Part shown: one piece after another, positions 42,323 to 50,645 of the stretch | Position numbering within the stretch: position 1 is the first letter of the stretch | How the letters are laid out: every line of letters starts with the position of its first letter | Origin: Senimuribacter intestinalis | GTDB taxonomy: Bacteria; Bacillota; Clostridia; Peptostreptococcales; Anaerovoracaceae | Length of the DNA: 64,000 nt | Direction of reading: 5' to 3' | NCBI GenBank assembly: GCA_943192975.1 | Contig: CALPCJ010000002.1 | Span: 272,174-336,173 of the forward strand | Translations under genes and position numbers: made by a program | Notes under the pieces: generated by a model | What the model was told of the DNA's origin: nothing | Database searches by the model: none | What the model saw: only the letters and a program-made list of their open reading frames with translations

Positions 42323-43999
42323 TTAGAATAGTCCTGTAATCTTTCCTGTGTTATCTACATCTATTCTTTCTGCTGCAGGTACTTTCGGCAATCCCGGCAT
42401 CGTCATAATATTGCCGGTCTTTGCAACGATAAAGCCTGCGCCCGCATCGATTTTCAAATCTGTTACTGTAATGTTGAACCCTCTCGGTGCGCCAAGGAGC
42501 GCCGGATTATCAGAGAAGCTGAACTGAGTTTTCGCCATACACACAGGCACATCATTAAAGCCCAGTGATTCCAACTGCGCCATCTGCTTCTTAGCGTTGC
42601 CCTCAAAGATAACGCCGTCAGCTCTGTAAATCTTCTTTGCAATCATTTCAATTTTTTCCGCAATGGAAACATTCAGCGGATATACAAACTGGAAGTGATT
42701 TTCCTGTTCGCACAGACGCAAAACTTCGTCAGCCAGCGCCAGACCGCCTTCACCGCCCTTTGCCCATACCTGAGAAAGCACTACGTTTACGCCCAGCTCT
42801 TTGCACTTATCCTCTACCATTTTCAGCTCAGCAGCAGTATCTGTCGGAAATTCGTTGATAGCAACTACAGCTGGAAGACCGAAGTTCTTTGTTACGTTTT
42901 CTACATGCTGTAAAAGGTTTGGAAGACCTTTTTCCAGTGCTTTTAGATTTTCAGCAGCAAGGTCTGCTTTTGCAACGCCGCCGTGGTATTTTAGAGCCTT
43001 TACGGTTGCTACGATAACACATGCAGACGGAGTTAATCCAGCCTTTCGGCACTTGATATCTACAAACTTCTCTGCACCCAGGTCAGCCGCAAAACCAGCT
43101 TCGGTTACGACATAATCGGCAAGCTTCAGCGCCATCTTAGTTGCCATAATGGAGTTGCAGCCGTGAGCAATATTTGCAAATGGTCCGCAGTGTACAAATG
43201 CCGGCGTCTTTTCCAGCGTCTGTACCAGGTTTGGCTTCAGAGCATCCTTCAGAAGGGCTGCAGCAGCGCCCTGTGCCTTGATATCTCTAACGGTAACCGG
43301 TTTGTCATCATAGGTGTAGCCTACGATAATGCTTGCCAGTTTTTCTTTCAGGTCGTCGATATCCTTTGCCAGACACATGATCGCCATAACCTCGCTGGCT
43401 ACAGTGATTTCAAAGCCGTCTTCTCTTGGCACGCCGTTGACCTTGCCGCCCATACCATCTAAGATATAGCGCAGCTGTCTGTCGTTCATATCTACAGCCC
43501 TCTTCCAGGTAATTCTTCTAGGATCGATGCCCAGCGCATTACCCTGCTGAATGTGATTATCAAGCATAGCGGCGATCAGATTGTTTGCTGCGCCGATTGC
43601 ATGGAAATCACCTGTGAAGTGAAGGTTGATATCTTCCATCGGTACAACCTGCGCATAGCCGCCGCCGGCAGCACCGCCTTTTACGCCGAAAACAGGTCCA
43701 AGAGATGGTTCTCTCAACGCTGCCATAACGTTAACGCCTTTTTTGTGCAGCGCATCGGCAAGACCTACAGAGGTAGTAGTCTTACCTTCTCCTGCCGGGG
43801 TCGGTGAAATTGCAGTTACTAAAATCAATTTACCATCCGGCGTATCCTGCTTTTCCTGTAAAAGATTATAATCAATCTTTGCCTTGTAGTTTCCATACTG
43901 CTCAACATACTTTTCATCAATTCCAGCGGATTTAGCAATCTCTTTTATATTTGCCATTTCCACTTCCTGTGCAATCTGAATATCACTTTTGATTTCCAT
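42323..43999 (-). CDS. fhs: Formate-tetrahydrofolate ligase
   Basis: A 558-residue enzyme that activates formate to 10-formyl-tetrahydrofolate with ATP. The nucleotide loop TPAGEGKTTTSVGLADAL, the EPSLGPVFG motif and the FTGDFHAIGAANN stretch are all present. It is the entry enzyme of the Wood-Ljungdahl methyl branch and of purine/glycine fermentation. With folD and fchA 8 kb away it gives a complete formate-to-methylene route. It follows rnhB by 24 bp and may be partly co-transcribed. Confidence 0.97.
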   Translation of the reverse strand: MEIKSDIQIAQEVEMANIKEIAKSAGIDEKYVEQYGNYKAKIDYNLLQEKQDTPDGKLILVTAISPTPAGEGKTTTSVGLADALHKKGVNVMAALREPSLGPVFGVKGGAAGGGYAQVVPMEDINLHFTGDFHAIGAANNLIAAMLDNHIQQGNALGIDPRRITWKRAVDMNDRQLRYILDGMGGKVNGVPREDGFEITVASEVMAIMCLAKDIDDLKEKLASIIVGYTYDDKPVTVRDIKAQGAAAALLKDALKPNLVQTLEKTPAFVHCGPFANIAHGCNSIMATKMALKLADYVVTEAGFAADLGAEKFVDIKCRKAGLTPSACVIVATVKALKYHGGVAKADLAAENLKALEKGLPNLLQHVENVTKNFGLPAVVAINEFPTDTAAELKMVEDKCKELGVNVVLSQVWAKGGEGGLALADEVLRLCEQENHFQFVYPLNVSIAEKIEMIAKKIYRADGVIFEGNAKKQMAQLESLGFNDVPVCMAKTQFSFSDNPALLGAPRGFNITVTDLKIDAGAGFIVAKTGNIMTMPGLPKVPAAERIDVDNTGKITGLF

Positions 44000-44023
44000 A
44001 GGTCCTTCTCCTTTTCATACGCT

Positions 44024-44686
44024 TTATATAAAATTCTTTAAAAAACTTTTTCTGTGTATCGGTGTCATACCGCACCGGGTAAGGCCTTCGTAGTGGGCTT
44101 TAGTGCCGTAGCCTTTGTTTTTCTCAAAAGCATAATCCGGATATGTCTTGCTCCATTCCGCCATCTGCCTGTCACGGGTTACTTTTGCTATAATCGAAGC
44201 CGCCGCAATAGACACACTCTTTGCATCACCTTTAATCAGGGACATCTGGGGCTTTTCCACAGCGTCGATTTTCATGGCGTCAAAAAGCACGTAATCAATA
44301 TCCGCACCGAAGCGCTCTCTGAGCATGATCTCCGCATTTTCGATGGCCTGCGCCATAGCAAGTTTGGTTGCCTCCAAAATATTGATTTCATCTATAACCT
44401 GATTATCTCTGCTGCCGATTCCCACCGCCAGCGCCTTCTCTAAAATCAACTCATAAAGCTGCTCCCGCTTTTTTTCTGATAGTTTTTTAGAGTCATCTAC
44501 GCCAATGACGTCAAAGTCTTCAGGCAGCACCACCGCTGCAGCAACTACAGGTCCTGCAAGAGGTCCTCTTCCCACTTCGTCAACGCCTGCAATATATCTG
44601 TAACCTTCCCCGCAAAGCTGCCGCTCGTAGCTCAGCATTTCCTCCAGTCTGGCTTTCAGATATGCTTCTCGTTCTGCTTTTTTCAT
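44024..44686 (-). CDS. rnhB: Ribonuclease HII
   Basis: A 220-residue endonuclease that cuts RNA in RNA-DNA hybrids and removes single ribonucleotides. The first catalytic D/E pair is in GVDEVGRGPLAGP. Further acidic residues are in GVDDSKKLS and YVLFDAMKID, with the GDAKSVSIAAASIIAKVTRD motif following. Its start overlaps the rbgA stop by 4 bp, the usual ylqF-rnhB pairing of Firmicutes. Confidence 0.96.
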   Translation of the reverse strand: MKKAEREAYLKARLEEMLSYERQLCGEGYRYIAGVDEVGRGPLAGPVVAAAVVLPEDFDVIGVDDSKKLSEKKREQLYELILEKALAVGIGSRDNQVIDEINILEATKLAMAQAIENAEIMLRERFGADIDYVLFDAMKIDAVEKPQMSLIKGDAKSVSIAAASIIAKVTRDRQMAEWSKTYPDYAFEKNKGYGTKAHYEGLTRCGMTPIHRKSFLKNFI

Positions 44687-45519
44687 ATTTGCTCCAATGT
44701 AATATTTCCAATTTTTCCGCTTCTAAATTCATCTAACACGGTCCTTGCGCACCGCTCATAGTCGATTCGCTTGCCAGGCAGGATAAAGCCCCGCTTTCTT
44801 GCGATTTCTTCCATGGTTTCAAGAGGCATGTCGCACACCGCATCCAACTTATAACGCTCTGCCAATAAGTCCGGATAGGCGTCCTGCAGCACAGTAATCA
44901 ATTCCAGTGCAAGGTCTGCCACATCCAAAATTTCATCTTTGATAGAGCCGCAAAACGCCAGATTCAAACCTGCCTTGGGATCCTCAAACTTAGGCCACAA
45001 AATTCCTGGCGTATCCAAAAGCTGCATGCCATTTTTTAATGAAAGCCACTGTTTGCCTCGGGTTACCCCCGGTCTGTCACCGGTCTGAGCGCTTTTGCGT
45101 CCTGTCATTCTGTTAATTAGAGAGGATTTGCCTACGTTAGGCACACCTACAATCATCATGCGGAGAGGCTTGTTTCGCATCTGCCCTGCGTTCTTTGCCG
45201 CCTGTTCCTTGTCCAGCATTTTAAAAAGCTGGTTTACACCGCCGCCGCTCATGCAGTTCATAGCAAGGGTCAAATTGCCCTCTGCCGCAAAATGCGCTGC
45301 CCACTTGTCGTTCTCCCTTCGATCTGAAAGATCACTCTTGTTCAAAACGATAATCCGCTTCTTGTCCTTTACCAACTCATCGATAATGGGATTTCGGCTA
45401 GATATAGGAATCCTAGCATCAATGACTTCTATAACCAGATCCACAAGCTTCAGATTTTCCTGAATCAGTTCTCTGGTCTTCTTCATATGTCCGGGATACC
45501 AGTTTATATTTTCAATCAT
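44683..45519 (-). CDS. rbgA: Ribosome biogenesis GTPase RbgA (YlqF)
   Basis: A 278-residue circularly permuted GTPase. The G4 motif NKSD precedes the G1 motif GVPNVGKSS and the G3 DTPG, as expected for the YlqF/YawG family, and the N-terminus NWYPGHMKKT is typical. It helps late assembly of the 50S subunit. It lies between rplS and rnhB, a conserved order. Confidence 0.96.
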   Translation of the reverse strand: MIENINWYPGHMKKTRELIQENLKLVDLVIEVIDARIPISSRNPIIDELVKDKKRIIVLNKSDLSDRRENDKWAAHFAAEGNLTLAMNCMSGGGVNQLFKMLDKEQAAKNAGQMRNKPLRMMIVGVPNVGKSSLINRMTGRKSAQTGDRPGVTRGKQWLSLKNGMQLLDTPGILWPKFEDPKAGLNLAFCGSIKDEILDVADLALELITVLQDAYPDLLAERYKLDAVCDMPLETMEEIARKRGFILPGKRIDYERCARTVLDEFRSGKIGNITLEQI

Positions 45520-45609
45520 GTTTTACCTCATCTGTGTGTATTTACGCATATACAAATAGTATATCATTTCTTAGCCGTCCCGTCCACACTTTCATTTGCT
45601 AAAGAAAAA

Positions 45610-45631
45610 AAGGGAACCTAACGGTTCCCTT
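45610..45631 (-). terminator. Intrinsic terminator after rplS
   Basis: A 9-bp stem (45610-45618 with 45623-45631), T-rich on the minus strand, 8 bp after the rplS stop. It separates rplS from rbgA, so some read-through or a separate promoter must feed rbgA. Confidence 0.8.
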
Positions 45632-45638
45632 AGAAAGT

Positions 45639-45983
45639 TTATCTTTCTTTGCTCTTGATTTTAGCAGCTTTACCGGTTCTACCACGCATGTAGTGCAGTC
45701 TGGCTCTTCTAACATCACCTTTTCTAATCACTTCGATTTTTTCAACCCATGGTGAATGTACAGGGAATGTCTTCTCAACGCCAACGCCGGAAGCAATTCT
45801 TCTAACGGTAAAAGTCTCAGCAATTCCGCCGTTCTGTCTCTTCAGTACAAAACCTTCGAAAATCTGGATTCTTTCTCTGTTACCTTCTTTAATTTTAACG
45901 TGAACCTTTACAGTATCTCCCACGTTAAATGCAGGGACTTCTTTCTTTAAGTAATCCTGTGCAACTGAATCTAAAATATTCAT
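45639..45983 (-). CDS. rplS: 50S ribosomal protein L19
   Basis: A 114-residue protein of standard length. Family landmarks are FNVGDTVKVHVKIKEGNRER, IQIFEGFVL and RRARLHYMRGRTGKAAKIKS. The 85-nt leader between its promoter (46069-46097) and start is G/C-rich near AAGACGTTCTTG, as seen with autoregulatory L19 leaders of Firmicutes. I did not confirm that fold. Confidence 0.98.
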   Translation of the reverse strand: MNILDSVAQDYLKKEVPAFNVGDTVKVHVKIKEGNRERIQIFEGFVLKRQNGGIAETFTVRRIASGVGVEKTFPVHSPWVEKIEVIRKGDVRRARLHYMRGRTGKAAKIKSKER

Positions 45984-46068
45984 TGTATAGTATCCTCCTT
46001 CCCTCCAAGACGTTCTTGTCGCTCATTTTCCTTGCGTACAGAGGACCGCCCGTAATTACAACATGAGC

Positions 46069-46097
46069 ATTATACCATATGGGACATGGAATTGCAA
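46069..46097 (-). promoter_or_regulatory. Promoter of rplS
   Basis: On the minus strand TTGCAA (46092-46097), 17 bp and TATAAT (46069-46074), giving an 80-nt leader before rplS. Confidence 0.7.
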
Positions 46098-46114
46098 GCA
46101 ATTTTTGTCTATTA

Positions 46115-46906
46115 TTAATCCACAATTCTAAAAAACACATCAAGACCATTATCCGGGTGATATGACCAGCTCACCTCAATATCTCCATAAGTTTTCGTCT
46201 GTCTCCCCATCAGCGCCGTTGTAGAACACATTTCCGTAAATAATGTATCTGGAAGTTCAAGTTCAGTGATAATAGATAAAATATCTACAGCGGCATCAAC
46301 ATCATATTGATCTTTTGAATCTACATTGATACTTGTCCCATCAGAAGACAATACAGCTTTTCCTGATATACATGCTGTATCTGCGGCTTTAAAGCGAAGT
46401 TTTAATTCTTTCAATTCTTTTAAGTGTTCATATTTTTCTATCCTCTCAACAGAATCCTTATATCCATCCAGCTCAGTCAAAATATCTATAGCCTCCTCAT
46501 AATTTTCCTCTGACGCCAAATCAATTGCTTGATTATACTTTTGATTCGGCTGAATGACAGTAATAAACACTATCACTAAGGCTATTATTGCTACCGCAAT
46601 AATGCCGCCGATAATCATTTTTTTAGAATTCCCCTTTTTAGGTTCCTGCAGTACCGTGCCGCCTGCTGCCTTTCCGCAATTTGGGCAAAACTTTTCGCCA
46701 TGCAGTTCATATCCGCAACCTCCGCAAAATGACTGTGAATTAGGTACTAATTCTATTTCGCCTGCGAAATCTAGCGGTTCTTCTTCATTTGGAACTTGCT
46801 CCTCCAAACTTTGTGCCTCATTATCTTCCATAGTGGTTGGCTCAGTTTCACTTGAAACTTCTGCATCTGTTCCTGTAATTGTATCTTTTTCTAATTCCTC
46901 TTTCAT
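46115..46906 (-). CDS. Zinc-ribbon, single-pass membrane protein of unknown function
   Basis: A 263-residue protein. An acidic, disordered N-terminus (1-55) is followed by a zinc ribbon (FCGGCGYELHGEKFCPNCG, about 60-80), a lysine-rich junction and one membrane helix (about 97-118). Outside, a TPR-like helix pair (NQAIDLASEENYEEAIDILTEL) and a small C-terminal domain of about 90 residues follow. Such zinc-ribbon/membrane proteins are common in Firmicutes and mostly uncharacterised. The zinc ribbon would be cytoplasmic. Confidence 0.8.
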   Translation of the reverse strand: MKEELEKDTITGTDAEVSSETEPTTMEDNEAQSLEEQVPNEEEPLDFAGEIELVPNSQSFCGGCGYELHGEKFCPNCGKAAGGTVLQEPKKGNSKKMIIGGIIAVAIIALVIVFITVIQPNQKYNQAIDLASEENYEEAIDILTELDGYKDSVERIEKYEHLKELKELKLRFKAADTACISGKAVLSSDGTSINVDSKDQYDVDAAVDILSIITELELPDTLFTEMCSTTALMGRQTKTYGDIEVSWSYHPDNGLDVFFRIVD

Positions 46907-46989
46907 TTCAAATATCCTTTCTTAAATATATTGTGAATTTATTTATTATATCATTTTCATTTAATAAAGCCCATATAGCACTTCGATTT

Positions 46990-47880
46990 TTACGCCCTCG
47001 GGTGGGTTTTGTCATACACATCTTTAATCCGATTCTTCGTCACCGACAAGTAAATTCTGGTCGCCATGATGTCCTCGTGACCCATCAGCTCCTGCAGGGA
47101 TTTCAGGTCCGCACCGTTTTGCACCATATGTACCGCAAAAGAAGTCCTGAGAATATGCGGCGTCAGCCTGTCCTCAAGGCCTACCTGCCTGCCGTACTGC
47201 TTCATCAGCTTCCAAAAGCCCTGTCTGGAAAAGGCTTCGCCTAAATAATTGACAAAGAGAATGCTTTCCGGATCATCTGGCGTACCGTCTTTCATCAGAG
47301 CCGGACGACTGCTCAAAATGTAATGATCCAACGCTCTTCTTGCCATCGAACCCATAGGTACAATTCTGGCTCTGCCATGTGCACCGTTTAAAGTCAAAAA
47401 CCCCATGCGCAGGTTAATATCCTTTAACCTAAGCTCAATGATTTCGCTGACTCTGATTCCAGTCGCATAAAGCACCTCCAAAATCGCCCGGTCGCGTATG
47501 CCTTTAATCGATTCGTCCGGCGCGAGCAGCAAAGTCTCCACTTCCTCAATAGTCAGATAATCAAGTTCCCTGCGCTCTATTCTCGGCGACTTAATGTCCT
47601 CGGTCGGATTTTCCTTCATCATCCCCTTTTTAATCAAGAACTTATAGTACGTTCTGATGGAAGAAAGCTTTCGATTGATGGTCGCCTTGGACTTTCCAGA
47701 ATTCTTCAGTTCCATCATGTAAGCGGCCACGTCATTGCTTCCTGCTTTTTCAAGGGCTACGATACCTCTCCGCTGTAAAAATTCCCCAAAGGCCTTGATA
47801 TCGCGCATATAAGCCTCACAGGTATTGTCAGAACTCTTTTTTTCTTCTTTCAGGTATGTAATAAAGCCATAAAGTTCCAT
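46990..47880 (-). CDS. xerD: Site-specific tyrosine recombinase XerD
   Basis: A 296-residue recombinase. The N-terminal SAM-like core-binding domain spans about 1-85. The catalytic domain has the arginine in GIRVSEIIEL, the box-II HILRTSFAVHM and GHEDIMATRIYL with the nucleophilic tyrosine. It resolves chromosome dimers at dif with XerC. Its neighbourhood (spoIIM-like, nudix) equals the nudF-spoIIM-xerD region of Bacillus, which supports the housekeeping identity rather than a mobile integrase. Confidence 0.94.
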   Translation of the reverse strand: MELYGFITYLKEEKKSSDNTCEAYMRDIKAFGEFLQRRGIVALEKAGSNDVAAYMMELKNSGKSKATINRKLSSIRTYYKFLIKKGMMKENPTEDIKSPRIERRELDYLTIEEVETLLLAPDESIKGIRDRAILEVLYATGIRVSEIIELRLKDINLRMGFLTLNGAHGRARIVPMGSMARRALDHYILSSRPALMKDGTPDDPESILFVNYLGEAFSRQGFWKLMKQYGRQVGLEDRLTPHILRTSFAVHMVQNGADLKSLQELMGHEDIMATRIYLSVTKNRIKDVYDKTHPRA

Positions 47881-47964
47881 ATATCTTTCTCCATCTTTCT
47901 ATCTCATTTTCTTATCATACTTCTTCACATGCAGCATAAATTGAATTATAAAGGAGGCTCGTCT

Positions 47965-48495
47965 ATGCAAAAGAAAATGTTTATCATTCCGCTGATGATA
48001 CTGATAATCAGTTTTTCTGCCGGGATTTTTACCCAGATTGTCATTCCCATAGAGGGAACTTCTCTCACCCAGGATCTGCCCTCGGTAGGTACCGGTATTC
48101 TGGATTATCTAAAAAACGATATGATTACCGTCTGCGCTGCACTGCTTTTTTCCTGCAGTGTGTTTCTTTTGCCGCTGGTACCCTGCATTGTCGTTGGAAA
48201 AACATTTTCCCTCGGCTTTTCTGCGGCCTATCTTCTTGCGTCCTCTGCAAAAAACGCTTTCGTTCTGACCTCCTGCGTGCTGCTGCCCAGAGGTCTGTTT
48301 AAAATACCTGTCTACGTTGCACTTACAATTATTTCAATAGAAACAGCTGTCTTTGTAAAAAAGAACTATCAGAATCCATCTGCCTTAAAGCACGGCATGC
48401 CCAGATTCCTGCTCCAGTTTCTATGCTGTCTCGCCTGTCTCATCTGTTCTAGCGTACTGGAAGCCGTCCTTCTTCTAGGAGTCCTTTCACCATAA
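47965..48495 (+). CDS. SpoIIM-like integral membrane protein
   Basis: A 176-residue protein with five predicted hydrophobic segments. The start at 47965 is preferred because AAGGAGG lies 7-13 bp upstream. The middle region (CIVVGKTFSLGFSAAYLLASSAKNAF) and topology recall stage II sporulation protein M, needed for engulfment. The gene order with nudix and xerD is the one where spoIIM is found in Bacillus. The call leans on topology and neighbourhood. Its last 47 bp overlap the 3' end of the opposite-strand nudix gene. Confidence 0.6.
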   Translation: MQKKMFIIPLMILIISFSAGIFTQIVIPIEGTSLTQDLPSVGTGILDYLKNDMITVCAALLFSCSVFLLPLVPCIVVGKTFSLGFSAAYLLASSAKNAFVLTSCVLLPRGLFKIPVYVALTIISIETAVFVKKNYQNPSALKHGMPRFLLQFLCCLACLICSSVLEAVLLLGVLSP

Positions 48496-49003
48496 GAATG
48501 GCAACCTGCGACTTGCCGTCCTCGATTTTTCCTTCCATCACCATGCGGTATAGTGTGTCAATGGGATATTCCTCGATGTCGATAGCCTCATTCTCGTCAA
48601 AATCTGGCTCTCCCGCCGTAAGGCCTGTGCAAAGATAGATATATAAAGCTTCCTCGGAATAGCCAACCGAAGGGTACATTCTGGTGAGAAGACACACAGA
48701 CGAGGCTCTATAGCCAGTCTCTTCCTGAAGTTCCCGCAGAGCAGTTTTTTCTGGGTCCATCTCGCCTTCATCAATTTTACCTGCAGGCACTTCCAGCATA
48801 ACCCGCTCCGCCGGCTTTCTGAACTGCTTTACCATAACCATATTGCCATCATCTTTTACAGCGGCGATCACTGCACCGCCTCTGTGCTCCACTATCTCTC
48901 GAAAAGATTCCCCCTCCATAACAGTCACCTTGTCTCTTCGCAAATTTAGAATTGCACCCTCGTAAATTCGCTCTGTGCTGATGGTCTCTTCTTCAAAAAT
49001 CAT
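48449..49003 (-). CDS. Nudix hydrolase, ADP-ribose pyrophosphatase type
   Basis: A 184-residue hydrolase. The Nudix box runs from GKIDEGE to RELQEETGYRA, and the conserved proline-rich start of the catalytic domain is at FRKPAERVMLEVPAG. It resembles NudF, which clears ADP-ribose. The final 47 bp are also the 3' end of the SpoIIM-like gene on the other strand. Confidence 0.92.
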   Translation of the reverse strand: MIFEEETISTERIYEGAILNLRRDKVTVMEGESFREIVEHRGGAVIAAVKDDGNMVMVKQFRKPAERVMLEVPAGKIDEGEMDPEKTALRELQEETGYRASSVCLLTRMYPSVGYSEEALYIYLCTGLTAGEPDFDENEAIDIEEYPIDTLYRMVMEGKIEDGKSQVAILMVKGLLEEGRLPVR

Positions 49004-49066
49004 AGCGTGTCCCCCTTCGAATTGTTGATATATTTAAGTATACCATTTATTTTTCCGAATTAAAAT

Positions 49067-49093
49067 AGGGAACTTGAAAAAATCAAGTTCCCT
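49067..49093. terminator. Intrinsic terminator of spoVS
   Basis: A perfect 11-bp stem (49067-49077 with 49083-49093) with a 5-nt loop, about 28 bp after the spoVS stop. Confidence 0.8.
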
Positions 49094-49120
49094 TTATGTT
49101 TTACGGCTGCATGCTGCCGC

Positions 49121-49381
49121 TTATCTCGGCTCTACAATCAGCTTGATTGCCGTTCTTTCCTCTCCTTCAATCTGAATATCAGTAAATGCTGGCACGCAAA
49201 CCAGATCAATTCCGCTTGGTGCAACAAAACCTCTTGCTATGGCTGTGGCTTTAATGGCTTGATTCAGCGCCCCTGCGCCAATTGCCTGCACTTCTGCACC
49301 ACCTTTCTCTCTTAAAACACCTGCTAACGCCCCTGCTACCGAATTTGGATTCGACTTAGCTGAAACCTTTAATATTTCCAT
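49121..49381 (-). CDS. spoVS: Stage V sporulation protein S
   Basis: An 86-residue Alba-fold-like protein, highly conserved from MEILKVSAKSNPNSVAGALAG to the terminal IKLIVEPR. It affects spore coat assembly and septation in Bacillus. A strong AGGAGG precedes the start. Its presence argues that the organism, or its recent ancestor, forms spores. Confidence 0.97.
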   Translation of the reverse strand: MEILKVSAKSNPNSVAGALAGVLREKGGAEVQAIGAGALNQAIKATAIARGFVAPSGIDLVCVPAFTDIQIEGEERTAIKLIVEPR

Positions 49382-49497
49382 ATTGTTTTCCTCCTAATAA
49401 AATTATCATTTTCTCTATTATACTGGTCAATATACACAAAAAGGGGCTAATTCGTTCGACAAAAAACTTTCTTTTTTCACTTTTTTTATATTTATGC

Positions 49498-49526
49498 TTG
49501 CATTTTTCTTCAAACTCAGTTATAAT
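49498..49526 (+). promoter_or_regulatory. Promoter upstream of a candidate small RNA
   Basis: TTGCAT (49498-49503), 17 bp and a perfect TATAAT (49521-49526), giving a start near 49533. Confidence 0.6.
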
Positions 49527-49532
49527 TCAATT

Positions 49533-49622
49533 GTGGTTATCCCCCTGATAACCTCATTAATCTCTAATCCCAATACCCCTTTTGAACAAAGTAGACTGCA
49601 CCCCTGCGGTCTATTTTGTTTT
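49533..49622 (+). ncRNA. Candidate C-rich small RNA or attenuator leader
   Basis: The predicted 90-nt transcript opens with a hairpin (49535-49541 with 49547-49553) whose loop is CCCCT. It has a single-stranded ATACCCCTTTTG, and ends in a terminator-like hairpin (49592-49600 with 49605-49613) with CCCC in its loop, followed by a T-rich tail. Three exposed C-runs can pair with Shine-Dalgarno sequences, the hallmark of RsaE/RoxS-like C-rich sRNAs. It could equally be a leader attenuating the exonuclease gene at 49653. No family match is claimed. Confidence 0.5.
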
Positions 49623-49652
49623 TATCACATGTATAATTGAAAGAGGCACTTC

Positions 49653-50645
49653 ATGAAAATGATTACAGATACTCTAACATTGAATCCATATACAGCAAAG
49701 CTGTTCGATACCTACTTCGGAGAGCGCAGCTTTGCGGTCTTTGATATAGAAACTACTGGACTTTCCCCCACAAAATGTAAGGTCATTCTCACAGGAATCC
49801 TTCTTCGCAAAGGCGAAAGCTGTCAGGTCATTCAGTATTTCGCAAATGAAGCTGACGACGAGAAAGAAATCATTGAAAAAACGCTGAAAATCCTGAATTC
49901 CGTGGACTACATCATTACCTACAACGGAAAGCACTTTGACATGCCCTTTATGGAAACTCGCGCAAAAAAATACGGACTTTCCTTTCAGCCGTCCGTTTAT
50001 AACCTGGATTTGTTCCTTGTCATCCAGGGGCATTCCAATTTGCGTCAAACTCTGCCTAATCTGAAACAAAAGACTGTAGAAATCTTCATGGGACTGGCAA
50101 GCAGCAGAGACGATGAAATTTCCGGCGGAGAAAGCGTTGCACTCTATGAACAGTACATGCAGACCCATGCTTTTGCGTTGGAAAAGACCATCCTTCTCCA
50201 CAATCACGACGATTTGATTCAGCTTTACAAACTGCTCCCAGTCATTGCAATGACTGACTTTCACAGAGCTATGTACAAGCTGGGCTTTCTCGCAGGCAAT
50301 GTGCTGATACAGAAAATTTCCTTTCAGGGACGCAGTCTTTGCGTTTGCGGCTGGCAGCGCAGCACCCCAAAGGACTATATTGCCTTTCCCACTGCTGAAA
50401 AACCTTATTCCCTGACCATGGACAGCCATAGCGGCGATTTCGAGCTGAACATTCCATGCACTGCAGAAGCCGGCGCATTATTCTTCGACGCACAGGCGAT
50501 TCTTGAAGGAAATACGGAACCAATTAAAAAGTACCCGTCTGTTGTAGACGGATACCTCATTGCAGAAGATCGCGGCACCATCAATTATATGGAAATCAAC
50601 GCATTCCTTCTGACTTTTTTTGAAACTTTGTCCATAAAAGATTAA
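49653..50645 (+). CDS. YprB-like RNase H-fold exonuclease domain protein
   Basis: A 330-residue protein. The DEDD-type fold is marked by FDIETTGLS, YNGKHFDMPF, LDLFLV and the late HNHDDLIQLYKL, matching the YprB-type 'ribonuclease H-like' group thought to be 3'-5' exonucleases. The C-terminal 120 residues form a separate beta-rich domain. Two ATG codons lie 6 bp apart, so the start could be either. Its 3' end overlaps that of the PH-domain gene on the other strand by 4 bp. Confidence 0.82.
   Translation: MKMITDTLTLNPYTAKLFDTYFGERSFAVFDIETTGLSPTKCKVILTGILLRKGESCQVIQYFANEADDEKEIIEKTLKILNSVDYIITYNGKHFDMPFMETRAKKYGLSFQPSVYNLDLFLVIQGHSNLRQTLPNLKQKTVEIFMGLASSRDDEISGGESVALYEQYMQTHAFALEKTILLHNHDDLIQLYKLLPVIAMTDFHRAMYKLGFLAGNVLIQKISFQGRSLCVCGWQRSTPKDYIAFPTAEKPYSLTMDSHSGDFELNIPCTAEAGALFFDAQAILEGNTEPIKKYPSVVDGYLIAEDRGTINYMEINAFLLTFFETLSIKD

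Noticed and set aside
46990..47880. Integrase of a mobile element
   Set aside because: Sequence, length and neighbourhood fit housekeeping XerD, and no attachment sites or phage genes are nearby.
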